Part shown: positions 43,636 through 51,891 of the stretch, one piece after another
How positions within the stretch are numbered: the stretch's first letter is position 1
How the letters are laid out: every line of letters begins with the position of its first letter
Source of the DNA: Bacillota bacterium
Lineage (GTDB): Bacteria; Bacillota; Clostridia; Christensenellales; JAEXRW01
Reading direction: 5' to 3'
DNA: 64,000 nt
Assembly: GCA_023454175.1 (NCBI GenBank)
Contig: JAEXRW010000023.1
Location: 1 to 64,000 of the forward strand
Translations under genes and position numbers: made by a program
Notes under the pieces: generated by a model
Told to the model about the DNA's origin: nothing
Database searches by the model: none
What the model saw: only the letters and a program-made list of their open reading frames with translations

Positions 43636-44367
43636 TTGGATATGTCCGATGATGGATACAGGATGGACTGTAAGGCAAAAAAATGCACAGTCTATAAAGG
43701 CGCAAATACCGGGCTTGATATAAAGGAAGGCGAATGTGAAGTCCGGAAGGATGTCATGATCAAAAAGGCGGAGTGTGTGCGTATCTGGGGGCAGGTAAAA
43801 GACTGCTGGGGCTGCCCGGTGGAGGGTGCGCTCGTCAAACTGGTGAAGGAGGTCTATAAGGGCCGGAAAAGCTGGTTTGTTGGCATCGCTCACACGCTGA
43901 CCGATTGCCATGGTTTCTACCAGTTTGATCTTTGCCGCAAGGAAGCCAAATGCAATTACCGCATCATTGCCGGCAAGGCTTCCATGGACCGCCGCTATTA
44001 TGATGCGCTTGTTCGTGCTGAGGAAGAAGAAAATAGACGCAATGCGCCCATGGATGAAACAGACGAAGGGGCGGATGCATCCGGTGAGGATACCGAAATG
44101 CCCGGCGATGGGGAGCAGGCGGAGGAAGAAGCGGATGAAAGCGCGGTAGATGATGCAGATTACCCTCCGGAAGACGAAATGGCCATGCAGGTGGAAGAAG
44201 AGAGTGAGGCTGCAGAAGATGAAGGCGGTGAGGAAGGCAGCGATGATGACGCCGGTGAATTTCCGTACAGGAGCCGCGGGGAAGATAAATTTGACCCCGA
44301 TGAAAAACTTTCGGACGATGCATATGACAAGGACTACGATCCATGCAGGTATATGATGAAGGATTGA
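43636..44367 (+). CDS. Acidic protein with carboxypeptidase-regulatory-like domain
   Basis: A 243-residue product. Residues about 45-115 look like a carboxypeptidase-regulatory-like beta-sandwich (VRIWGQVKDCWGCPVEGALV, then TLTDCHGFYQFDL), with several Cys. Residues 125-243 are a highly acidic, low-complexity tail dominated by Glu and Asp. No signal peptide is seen. The TTG at 43636 is seven bases after AAGGAG, whereas the ATG at 43642 is thirteen away, so the TTG is preferred. The similar Cys-containing Ig-like proteins in Clostridia have no established role; surface or spore-coat association is a guess. It diverges from the Dph6-like gene and ends at a terminator. Confidence 0.7.
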   Translation: MDMSDDGYRMDCKAKKCTVYKGANTGLDIKEGECEVRKDVMIKKAECVRIWGQVKDCWGCPVEGALVKLVKEVYKGRKSWFVGIAHTLTDCHGFYQFDLCRKEAKCNYRIIAGKASMDRRYYDALVRAEEEENRRNAPMDETDEGADASGEDTEMPGDGEQAEEEADESAVDDADYPPEDEMAMQVEEESEAAEDEGGEEGSDDDAGEFPYRSRGEDKFDPDEKLSDDAYDKDYDPCRYMMKD

Positions 44368-44395
44368 CATCGGTCAGCAGGTATATATCACTGAA

Positions 44396-44434
44396 AGGCC
44401 AGCGGTCAAGGATATAGGGATCGCTGGCCTGTTT
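44396..44434 (+). terminator. Terminator after acidic protein gene
   Basis: AGGCCAGCG and CGCTGGCCT pair around a 17-base loop, followed by GTTT. It lies 29 bases after the stop codon. Confidence 0.7.
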
Positions 44435-44567
44435 AAATGTGTCTACACTGTAATTATTGTGTCACAGCTGCAGGCATGGTGAATATATTGAAACTGGATA
44501 CGATAAAGCATACGGTTTGCTGGCGTAAAGCCATGCACCACAAGGCAATCTCGGTTGCCATAAAAAC

Positions 44568-44617
44568 AACACCACCGGGACATCCCCCCAAATTTCTTCC
44601 GGTGGTGTTTCTTTTTA
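44568..44617 (+). terminator. Rho-independent terminator
   Basis: AACACCACCGG and CCGGTGGTGTT pair across a 20-base loop, followed by TTCTTTTT. It is an isolated terminator in the gap 44371-44776; a smaller hairpin GGCAA/TTGCC precedes it. No gene is seen between it and the acidic-protein terminator, so it may mark a lost or very small transcript. Confidence 0.7.
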
Positions 44618-44776
44618 CAGCTTCAATGAACCATAGGCCCCGTAATCCTCTGCAATCAGGTTGCGCTCATACTTTCCAATATACTGGCAAGCCTGACTTT
44701 GGATATAATCTAAATATATAGTGAAGCAATGTTATAACCTCTTATCGTAAGCTAATTACAGAGGGTTGTGGTCATC

Positions 44777-45328
44777 ATGAGATGCGCTAAATTGAGAAAA
44801 ACGCTTGGTAACTTTCAGTCACCCTGTATTATTTCACTGATGCAGCTTATCGAAACGCAGAGCAAAACGACGCTGGTCAGATGGAGCACAGGCTATGCAG
44901 AAAAGCATCTTGTGCCCATATACAGCAGTGTGTATCAGATGGATACCCGGCCGGGAGATGCCTTATTTAATGCAATCGCCTGGCTTGAGGGCAGGGTCAG
45001 ATTCGTTGATGCCAAACAATCCAATTATGACGCCCATGCCGCGGCTACCCAGGCAGAAGGCCATTATGCTGCGCAGGCGGCTGCCAGGGCTTGCGCTCAT
45101 GCCGCGTTAACGATTCACGTCCCCGCTCACTGCCTGGGCCTCGCCTTTTACGGCACAGCAGCGCTGGCATATGCGCAGGCAGGAATAACTGAAGAGCCTG
45201 CGGTTTATGACAAAATAGCAGCCGAAGAATGTGCGAAAATGGAATCGGCTTTACGCAGCATGGCAGTACCAGATGAGCGTGATCCTGCCAGGATCGATTG
45301 GAAATTATGGTCCTATATCATTCAATAA
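44777..45328 (+). CDS. Putative immunity protein, Imm-5-like
   Basis: A 183-residue helical protein resembling the Imm-5-like putative immunity family: an N-terminal segment ending near YAEKHLVPIY, the conserved DTRPGDALFNAIAWLEGRV, and several Ala-rich helices (AHAAATQAEGHYAAQAAARA, then ACAHAALTIHVPAHCLG). The role of these proteins is assumed from polymorphic-toxin contexts. No toxin gene is seen within the window, so this is an orphan or serves another purpose. The ATG at 44777 is eleven bases after AGAGGG. It is the last gene before the AT-rich island. Confidence 0.65.
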   Translation: MRCAKLRKTLGNFQSPCIISLMQLIETQSKTTLVRWSTGYAEKHLVPIYSSVYQMDTRPGDALFNAIAWLEGRVRFVDAKQSNYDAHAAATQAEGHYAAQAAARACAHAALTIHVPAHCLGLAFYGTAALAYAQAGITEEPAVYDKIAAEECAKMESALRSMAVPDERDPARIDWKLWSYIIQ

Positions 45329-45342
45329 ACGCGAGAAATGGC

Positions 45343-45480
45343 AATGTTGATTATTCGACGGCAAGCAGTGTCGGCGATAATTAACATTGTCAGTGAAATG
45401 ACATCTCAGAACTCAATTTGAAGGGGATATTTCTATCATCAGTTGTCATTTTAGGGCCAATTTCTACTATCCGTTGGCAT
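45343..45480. repeat. Transposon-end-like repeats at island edge
   Basis: Immediately after the Imm-5-like gene there is an imperfect inverted repeat (AATGTTGATTAT at 45343-45354 and ATAATTAACATT at 45377-45388), then TGTCAGTGAAATGACA (45388-45403), then two direct repeats of about 21 bases (ATTTCTATCATCAGTTGTCAT at 45429-45449 is matched at 45460-45480 by a copy ending CCGTTGGCAT). Multiple short direct and inverted copies are what transposase binding sites at Tn7-like or IS21-like ends look like. Which element they belong to is not decided. The base composition changes here. Confidence 0.45.
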
Positions 45481-45494
45481 AAAAAAGCTATTTA

Positions 45495-45680
45495 TGACCC
45501 ATTTGTTTCTTTACTGTTTTTATTGCGTTACCCGCCTTGGAGTTCTTTTCATCCCACGAAAGGTGAACTCCAATCTATCGGTAACCTCGCTCTTTTATAG
45601 GTTGCCCCCTTACAACTTTCATTATAATCGAAAACCTTGCCTCCAATATAATCTAACTCAAATGCTAAAAGATTCCGCAC
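45495..45680 (-). pseudogene. Decayed tniQ 3' fragment
   Basis: Read on the minus strand, the segment gives pieces such as DYNESCK, ATYKRA and MKRTP in shifting frames, matching EYNESYK, PTYKRV and IKRTP in the C-terminal region of the intact TniQ at 48664-50037. At the base level 45508-45615 aligns with about 48725-48840 (for example GGAGTTCTTTT, then GTGAAC.CCAA, then CTCTTTTATA). About 20 residues are missing between DYNESCK and ATYKRA, and stops and frameshifts interrupt it. It is therefore a dead tniQ remnant. The remaining 45681-45972 shows no gene, only a GACCAAT/ATTGGTC hairpin at 45857-45871. Confidence 0.7.
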
Positions 45681-45972
45681 GTGACCAGATACCAATGCTT
45701 CAGATTTACCTAACGGATTGCCTTTTCACAAATTAGTTCCGACAGAAAAAGTAAAGAAGAATGGGATTCCCAAGGTATCCCATCCCTACACTTATATATC
45801 GTTGTCTTTAAATTGCCTGTCTTCACCGGTATTAAATATCGGGTTTTATAGTTGCCGACCAATTATTGGTCTGGCTATTGGAAAGCCATCAACACATCAG
45901 TTAGATTGATAAAGTGTAAACTCACCCAATAGACATTGAGTCTATCGGCATCATTATATAGCTTTATCTGGG

Positions 45973-46587
45973 TTACTTAGCAGGTAAACCATGTTCTTCT
46001 GAAAACTCAAGGACGTCTTCGATAATAACATGAGCAGTTGGGCTTATAGACCCCTGGCATATGCTCTGTATAATACATATATCTGCTGAAATATTATTAA
46101 TTCTGTCATGTAACATTCTACGTATATTAAAAATATTACTATGCGTTCTATACTTTTCAAAATATACTTCTGTTTGTTCTAAATATTCCTTTAGTTCGTA
46201 TCTTACTTTTGAATAATCATGTCTCTCGTAGGCATCCTTTGCATCTAATAGGATATTCTGATAGACCAGAAAAACGTCTGAAAGTATATAAGGTACGTTA
46301 AACTCATAATTATCACGCAATTCTTTAAGTAATATTTTAGCTAAAATATAACCCGTTAAGTTGTGAGAATCTTTAAGTATCTGCATAAGTAATACTATTG
46401 GTTCTTTACATTCTAACTGGTTTTCAACAGACGGTAAAAGAGTACTTGCTGTTAGTGTTTCTGAAGGTCCTATCTCACAAGCATCTTTATACTCATAAAT
46501 TGCATCATACATTCCCTTATAATCATCAATAAAAAGATATTCTCCTGCTTTTGCTAAATAAAGTTCTAATTCTCTTTTACTTTTCAT
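45973..46587 (-). CDS. Helical protein related to the N terminus of the next gene
   Basis: A 204-residue all-helical protein of unknown function. It aligns along its whole length with the first about 205 residues of the larger neighbour: KRELELYLAKAGEYLFIDDY against RKLELCLAEAAEYLYLQDIL, NILLDAKDAYERHDYSKV against NLLFDAKAFCNKKDYDNL, and IIQSICQGSISP against IIQSLCHGSINP. No signal peptide or catalytic motif. It is AT-rich, like the island. ATG follows GAGAGGCAAAT. It is probably a stand-alone paralogue of that domain and transposon cargo; partner protein or regulator are both possible. Confidence 0.72.
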   Translation of the reverse strand: MKSKRELELYLAKAGEYLFIDDYKGMYDAIYEYKDACEIGPSETLTASTLLPSVENQLECKEPIVLLMQILKDSHNLTGYILAKILLKELRDNYEFNVPYILSDVFLVYQNILLDAKDAYERHDYSKVRYELKEYLEQTEVYFEKYRTHSNIFNIRRMLHDRINNISADICIIQSICQGSISPTAHVIIEDVLEFSEEHGLPAK

Positions 46588-46655
46588 ATTTGCCTCTCAA
46601 TTGTTCAAATTCATTATGTCTTAACTATTTGACCTTGTCACCAAAGACGCATACA

Positions 46656-48536
46656 TTAACTCATTCCTTGCACCGTTAGTTTTGCAAATTGAATTTTTTT
46701 CTCCGGTATTAGGCTCAATTGTAAATGGCTCTGGATATCTTTTAGGATTATTGATTTCCTCTTCCACTCATTTGATGATAAAGAATCATACCCCGCGCTA
46801 TATACATAGCTCAATTTTTCCATTGCTTGATAATCACCATATACTGCAGCCCTTCGGAAGTAATAAATAGATTTGTTTGGCTCATGCTTACTTCCAAATC
46901 CAATAAAGAAAAGTAGTATTCCAACATTATTTAATGCATTGATATTCCCATGATAAGTGGCTTTTTCATATAAGCCGCGTGCGATATCAAAGTCATTTCT
47001 TTCGAATATATCAGGGTATATGTGTAAATCTGCCAGGAAGCATTGTGAGAATTCATCATTGTACTTAGAATCTAAGACACTCAGAGATGCTAAAAGAGTA
47101 TACGGTTTAAAATCAAGATTGGGAATTTTTTGTTTATACATTATGGCCAGTAGCTTAGATGCACCTCCATGTAATTGACTGTGAGCCATAAGAAGCCATT
47201 TTACAGCATTACAATAATCTTTATTATCATAACTTATTGAACCCAAATAAAATTGAGAATAGCAATCACCATCAAGAGCATCTTGTTTAACCTTGTCAGT
47301 TGTATGACCAAAGATTTCATGTAAACTTTTTATTCCAAATTCATGACCTACAAAAGACGCTTTTTTAAAACAACTTATCGCTAATTCTTCATCTTTCTCT
47401 ATTCCTGCACCCTTTTGGTACATAAGGCCTATAAGATATGTTGCATCCATATTACCTCTGTCCATTGCTTTAGAAAGCCAAAAAAAAGCACTTCTATAGT
47501 TGTCTTCAGTATCATCACTTAGGAAGTATACTAATCCAAGTGCAAAATAGGCATCAACGTTATAGTCAAAAGACTTTGCAGCTTTATTTAAATATTCTAA
47601 ACCCTTATCCCTATTTCTTATTACACCTAAGCCCCAGAAAAGCATTAACCCAGACAGTATTCTCGCATGAATATCATTTAATTCTGCTGCTTTTAGAAAA
47701 TACTCATACGCTTGAGTGAAATTTTCATCAGAGCCAAATATAAAATTTAATCCCGTGATAAGATAATATTTCGCACTATTATCAACTACAATTGTAGGGT
47801 CACTTTCCGTAAATGAATTCATGAAATAGCTCAAATACTTATCGAAATATCTTTCTGGTCTAATTAAATTTTGTATATAGTATTGTACTTCATAAGTAAG
47901 TATATTATTTTGAAATTCCCGTTTTTCGGTAGCAGAATACTCATTTTTCAACTTAGCTATTATTTCTTCAATAATTGAATATGAGATGGGATTAATTGAA
48001 CCATGACAAAGGCTTTGTATAATCCATTTATCCACTGATAGCTTATGTAACTCTTTTTGAACCATTTCTTTATATTGATAATAGCTTGGAGTGTGTCTAA
48101 CCTTCTCAAACGGTTCTTTTGCATGCCTGATATATTCAGATAAGCAATTGATTAGATTATCGTAATCCTTTTTATTACAGAATGCTTTTGCGTCAAATAG
48201 AAGATTTTCATAAACGTATGCGATATCCGGAAGGGGAACTGAGATATTATAATTTATCGGTGGTAATTTACTTATTAATACAAGACATAAAGTGTACACC
48301 TTTAAACTATCAACTTCATCTGATAGGCACTGAAGCAATATTCGTTCTGGGTCAGTATAGATAAGTTCCCTCTCAACATCATGCATATTATTTTCAGCTA
48401 AAATTTTATCTTTGTCCGAAAGCTCAATAATTGAGAGATATTTCTGTATTGATTTCTTTGCTCCTAAAATATCTTGTAAATATAAATATTCGGCTGCTTC
48501 AGCTAAACAAAGTTCAAGTTTACGCAATATCCGCAT
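46656..48536 (-). CDS. Sel1/TPR-repeat protein with unknown N-terminal domain
   Basis: A 626-residue protein. Residues 1-210 form the helical domain shared with the downstream small protein. From about residue 260 to 600 there are Sel1-like repeats, each of about 36 residues with A-x-G-x-x-Y/L and A-x-x-W/Y-x-x-x-A patterns (for example AYEYFLKAAELNDIHARILS and AFFWLSKAMDRGNMDATYLI). Sel1 repeats mediate protein-protein contacts. The ATG at 48536 follows AAGGTGG; the GTG at 48545 is less well placed. It lies just after the tniQ genes, 68 bases before its paralogue, so the pair is likely one cargo unit. Function unknown; defence or signalling are possible. Confidence 0.78.
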   Translation of the reverse strand: MRILRKLELCLAEAAEYLYLQDILGAKKSIQKYLSIIELSDKDKILAENNMHDVERELIYTDPERILLQCLSDEVDSLKVYTLCLVLISKLPPINYNISVPLPDIAYVYENLLFDAKAFCNKKDYDNLINCLSEYIRHAKEPFEKVRHTPSYYQYKEMVQKELHKLSVDKWIIQSLCHGSINPISYSIIEEIIAKLKNEYSATEKREFQNNILTYEVQYYIQNLIRPERYFDKYLSYFMNSFTESDPTIVVDNSAKYYLITGLNFIFGSDENFTQAYEYFLKAAELNDIHARILSGLMLFWGLGVIRNRDKGLEYLNKAAKSFDYNVDAYFALGLVYFLSDDTEDNYRSAFFWLSKAMDRGNMDATYLIGLMYQKGAGIEKDEELAISCFKKASFVGHEFGIKSLHEIFGHTTDKVKQDALDGDCYSQFYLGSISYDNKDYCNAVKWLLMAHSQLHGGASKLLAIMYKQKIPNLDFKPYTLLASLSVLDSKYNDEFSQCFLADLHIYPDIFERNDFDIARGLYEKATYHGNINALNNVGILLFFIGFGSKHEPNKSIYYFRRAAVYGDYQAMEKLSYVYSAGYDSLSSNEWKRKSIILKDIQSHLQLSLIPEKKIQFAKLTVQGMS

Positions 48537-48663
48537 ATAAGCCACCTTAGTATATTATTTTTCCGGCTGCTCTAATTCTACTCCTTTTGCACCTCGCTCC
48601 GTTTTCCCAAGTTCAAGTGAGAGACTAATAAGGGTATTAATATTATGGAATTACCAAAACCCG

Positions 48664-50037
48664 CTAACATTCTAAACCGTGGGTTTTTGGTATGTCAACA
48701 CATGAATGGATTTTATCTGCTTGTATTTTTAATGTTTTTATTATGTTGCCTGCCTCAGGAGTTCTTTTTATCCATGAAATGTGAACGCCAACTCTCTCGG
48801 CAACTCTTTTATATGTTGGGTCTTCACCACGTTCAATAATTAATATTGTTTCTTCCTTAATTATTTCCAGTAGGCTATTTTTATAACTTTCGTTATACTC
48901 ACAAACCGTTCCCCGGATATATTCTAATACATCTGTGGGTAGTATGCTGTATGGCCATCCCTTATGTAAAAGTATTTCCCTCGTAGTTAAAAGGCCGTTA
49001 TTATTTCTCTGCCTCAAATAGGCATCCACACCGTCTATAAGACTTTGAGATTGAATACTATTTGGGGCACGCATAACTTTCTTTCTATTTTCCTTATTTA
49101 CTACTTTGCAACTAACTAAGTGCTTCCTGTCTATTTCTGATTGCTCCAATAATTCTTCCATTGATTCTCTGCTAATATTTGTTTTAAAAAAATCCTTAAC
49201 AGTAAAGGATGAGGGGGTAGAGTATTTCATAATTGTATATGGCTTGACAAACAATAGCTTGTCTCTATCCTTAATAAACCTCAAAATCTTGTATTTATCA
49301 TATTTATCCAAGAGCTTTAGGGATATGCTATGCATTTTTTGTGACAGATGCAGCAGGGTTAATGCCATTTGAACTTCATAGTTCATCTCTTTAATAGGTG
49401 TTAGCCCTGGCGTTTTATCACTGAGCATATATTCCCACTGATTGTAAATATGTTGCTGGCTCTTCTGATACCTTGGGTCAACGGAGGAAGTCGTAATGTT
49501 ATCAAAAAGAGACGTGTGGCATTTGCAGCAACGATAGTAACCCAATTCATCAGAAACATACCTTTGTTTTGCGCCGCAAGTCGGGCAACTCATTGTCAGA
49601 GGAACCCCATGAACAGGACAAATCTCTATATCCTTTATCTGCCATATCAATTTGTAGATACCCGATTCCTTTAAGCATATAGGGCAGAACCGACGATGCT
49701 GGGTATCAAAATCATAATTAAATATTGAAGCCTGCGGGTTTGGGTATAAAATACTTGGGTTCGATGCAAATTTCTTGTAAAGGGGCATAAACGTCAAAGC
49801 TTTTAGTCCTTCAATGTTTTGTTCTGTTATTTGTGCCCAAACAATCTCATCCGATTTTTCAATAAGGCAATCTATCAAATATTTTGAGTTTGCCTCATTA
49901 AACCGTTTAAATCCTTTTCTCATTAACCCAGTAACTTCATTTACATGTGTTTTATTTTCTGCCGATAGCCTCATAAGGTAACCAGACAGCGACTCCCCCT
50001 TTACAGGGCTGAATCTTATGGTAAACTTTCCTTCCAT
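48664..50037 (-). CDS. TniQ/TnsD family target-selection protein
   Basis: A 457-residue TniQ-domain protein. The start FSPVKGESLSGYLMRLSAEN is the TniQ signature. Zinc-binding Cys/His motifs follow: FCPICLKESG, ICPVHG, SCPTCG and RCCKCH (about 118-170). A long C-terminal region of about 280 residues ends with a helix-turn-helix-like part (RVAERVGVHISWIKRTPEA), as in TnsD, which recognises a specific attachment site. Length and layout favour TnsD-like DNA target recognition over the short TniQ of CRISPR-associated elements. It lies 31 bases downstream of the other TniQ. A decayed copy of its 3' end lies at 45.5 kb. Confidence 0.88.
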   Translation of the reverse strand: MEGKFTIRFSPVKGESLSGYLMRLSAENKTHVNEVTGLMRKGFKRFNEANSKYLIDCLIEKSDEIVWAQITEQNIEGLKALTFMPLYKKFASNPSILYPNPQASIFNYDFDTQHRRFCPICLKESGIYKLIWQIKDIEICPVHGVPLTMSCPTCGAKQRYVSDELGYYRCCKCHTSLFDNITTSSVDPRYQKSQQHIYNQWEYMLSDKTPGLTPIKEMNYEVQMALTLLHLSQKMHSISLKLLDKYDKYKILRFIKDRDKLLFVKPYTIMKYSTPSSFTVKDFFKTNISRESMEELLEQSEIDRKHLVSCKVVNKENRKKVMRAPNSIQSQSLIDGVDAYLRQRNNNGLLTTREILLHKGWPYSILPTDVLEYIRGTVCEYNESYKNSLLEIIKEETILIIERGEDPTYKRVAERVGVHISWIKRTPEAGNIIKTLKIQADKIHSCVDIPKTHGLEC

Positions 50038-50068
50038 TATGACCCCACAAAAAAAATCAATCAGTTGC

Positions 50069-51622
50069 TTATTGGTTCAATAATCTATCTAAAACAAGCC
50101 ATTCTCCCGGAGAATTTTGCGATAACCATATCTTCTGGGCAACAGATTTAACACTGATTTTGGTTCCATCTTTCTTCATTGAATTCAATGCTAAATCAAT
50201 ATATTCAGAATTAATGTCCTCATTATATAAGCATACTGGCTCTTTATTTGGCTTTGGTTTGGTCAGTTCTGCCCGCAGGACATCAGCATGGTATCTGTAA
50301 TAAAAGTACTCGTATTTGCTCCTCCAGGACTCCCATTGCCTTATGCTATGGATGAATTCACCCTCTTTTACCGCATCAACAAAATCGGATAACCGCTCCC
50401 CGTCAACTTCAATGTGGTAATGCCTAAGGTATATCAGGTTCCTGGAATCAAAGTATGCAATCCCCCTGACCAGTTCACTAAAAGAAAAACCAGATATTGA
50501 TGATAGCTCTTTCAATGAAACGGGTTCTGTTTGGAAATTTTTGATATAGGGATACATTCTGATGTAATGCGTTCTTTCAATGAGGCTACCCTGCCCATCC
50601 AAAGCATATTGGCATCCGCAATCATAACAGCCAAGATAATATTTATTTAGTTCTCCATTTTCTTTCCAGTTGAAAGTTGTACCGGTTTTCACAAGGTTAT
50701 GGCTTTTGCACCATGGCGCAAGGCACGACAGTGTATTTACCATAGGGGTATGCTTTTCTACAATTGACTTGTGAAAGCTGTCTGGTGCTTTGATATTAAA
50801 TAGTTGCTCCATGGAGGAATGGTTAGAATCAAGTGCTCGAAGTACAAAGGCTATATTTAAAAGTTTCCCGTCACTTTTGCAATCTCTTATAATGCTCAAA
50901 AGCATGGGCAGCTTTGAGCTATCTGGTCCCAATGAATCAGACACGGTTTGCGTATTATATTTCAGACCGAACCTATTCAAAATAAAAAGGAACTTTACAG
51001 TAAGTTCTATATTGCTCGGGAAGGAGGTATTATCATAGGTTAAAAACACGAAATTGTTAAATAGCCATTCTTGTTTGTCAGTTTTGCAGACGGTATTATA
51101 TTGCCCGTCAGCCAATTTCCCTTGGCAATATGGGCAAGTCACAAAATCTTGAACATCCTTAAGGTTAATAATGCTTTTGCAATGATGGCATCTGTTATGA
51201 AGATAAGTGCGATGAATTAAACAGGTCTCAACCCCTTTAATAGACCAAAATAAACTATGGTAAGGGTGTTCTTGCAGGCACCGTACACAAAAGAAATAGT
51301 CATTACGTATTATTTCGGACAGGTATTTCGTTCTCGGCTGGCTAAACTGATAACTAAATTTTCTCAGAAGGTTAACAAAGGTCATTTGCAATATGTCTGA
51401 AGCTTTGAGCTTTGTTATATCGCAAAGCACCTCAAGGTCAATATAGTTGAAAGGGTCAAAAAATAGTGCATAGACATCTATGCGTTTGTTAGGAGGGCAG
51501 GAACTTTTTTTGCAGCAATTCCATAAACCCAGAAACCGTGTTTTATTTTCGATTGCCATCCTGCACAGGTAACTGTATAGCGATTCCTGGGGGTATGGTA
51601 GCAACCTGCATGTAAGATGCAA
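50069..51622 (-). CDS. Second TniQ/TnsD family protein
   Basis: A 517-residue TniQ-domain protein distinct from its neighbour. The start LLPYPQESLYSYLCRMAIEN is the TniQ signature. Zinc motifs are FFCVRCLQEH, TCLIHR, RCHHCK and TCPYCQ (about 110-175), and there is a second zinc-knuckle-like region near residue 305-345 (LAPWCKSH, then YLGCYDCGCQY). The C-terminal half is unlike the other TniQ, so a different target or partner is expected. The start is a TTG at 51622, ten bases after GGAGG. Directly upstream are two truncated copies of its own 5' end. Confidence 0.88.
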   Translation of the reverse strand: MHLTCRLLPYPQESLYSYLCRMAIENKTRFLGLWNCCKKSSCPPNKRIDVYALFFDPFNYIDLEVLCDITKLKASDILQMTFVNLLRKFSYQFSQPRTKYLSEIIRNDYFFCVRCLQEHPYHSLFWSIKGVETCLIHRTYLHNRCHHCKSIINLKDVQDFVTCPYCQGKLADGQYNTVCKTDKQEWLFNNFVFLTYDNTSFPSNIELTVKFLFILNRFGLKYNTQTVSDSLGPDSSKLPMLLSIIRDCKSDGKLLNIAFVLRALDSNHSSMEQLFNIKAPDSFHKSIVEKHTPMVNTLSCLAPWCKSHNLVKTGTTFNWKENGELNKYYLGCYDCGCQYALDGQGSLIERTHYIRMYPYIKNFQTEPVSLKELSSISGFSFSELVRGIAYFDSRNLIYLRHYHIEVDGERLSDFVDAVKEGEFIHSIRQWESWRSKYEYFYYRYHADVLRAELTKPKPNKEPVCLYNEDINSEYIDLALNSMKKDGTKISVKSVAQKIWLSQNSPGEWLVLDRLLNQ

Positions 51623-51636
51623 AATCGCCTGTCCTC

Positions 51637-51891
51637 CTAAATATTACTTTCCACTTCTTGCAAACATCCTGTTAATATAACTGCACAGTGATTCATTTTG
51701 GTATGGTCGTAACCTGGATTCAACGCGCAGATTATCTCTTCCTGAATATTGTTTTGAGCGGCCAACCTTCTAATACAACTGTGCAAAGACTCCTGCTTGT
51801 TGGTTTTACCCTGCATGTAAGATACATATAGTTCCTCCAAAATGTCATTCCGTTTCAAAACTCTTTCCGTTACGACTGTTATAAGCAGCAA
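51637..51891 (-). pseudogene. Two tandem tniQ 5' remnants
   Basis: The 84-codon open frame here contains MQGKTNKQESLHSCIRRLAA, which matches the start of the intact TniQ downstream (PYPQESLYSYLCRMA). In a shifted frame further on, RLRPYQNESLCSYINRMFAR is a second match. So two truncated N-terminal tniQ segments (about 51755-51845 and 51655-51745) stand in a row before the intact gene at 51622, each ending after 25-30 codons. The open frame begins inside the tnsC1 3' end. It is probably not a functional gene. Confidence 0.65.

Noticed and set aside
43594..44370. 258-codon minus-strand frame with hydrophobic segments
   Set aside because: It is the exact antisense of the acidic-protein gene; GAx-rich codons read backwards give Phe/Ile/Leu-rich sequence. 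The plus-strand gene has the ribosome binding site and a domain match.
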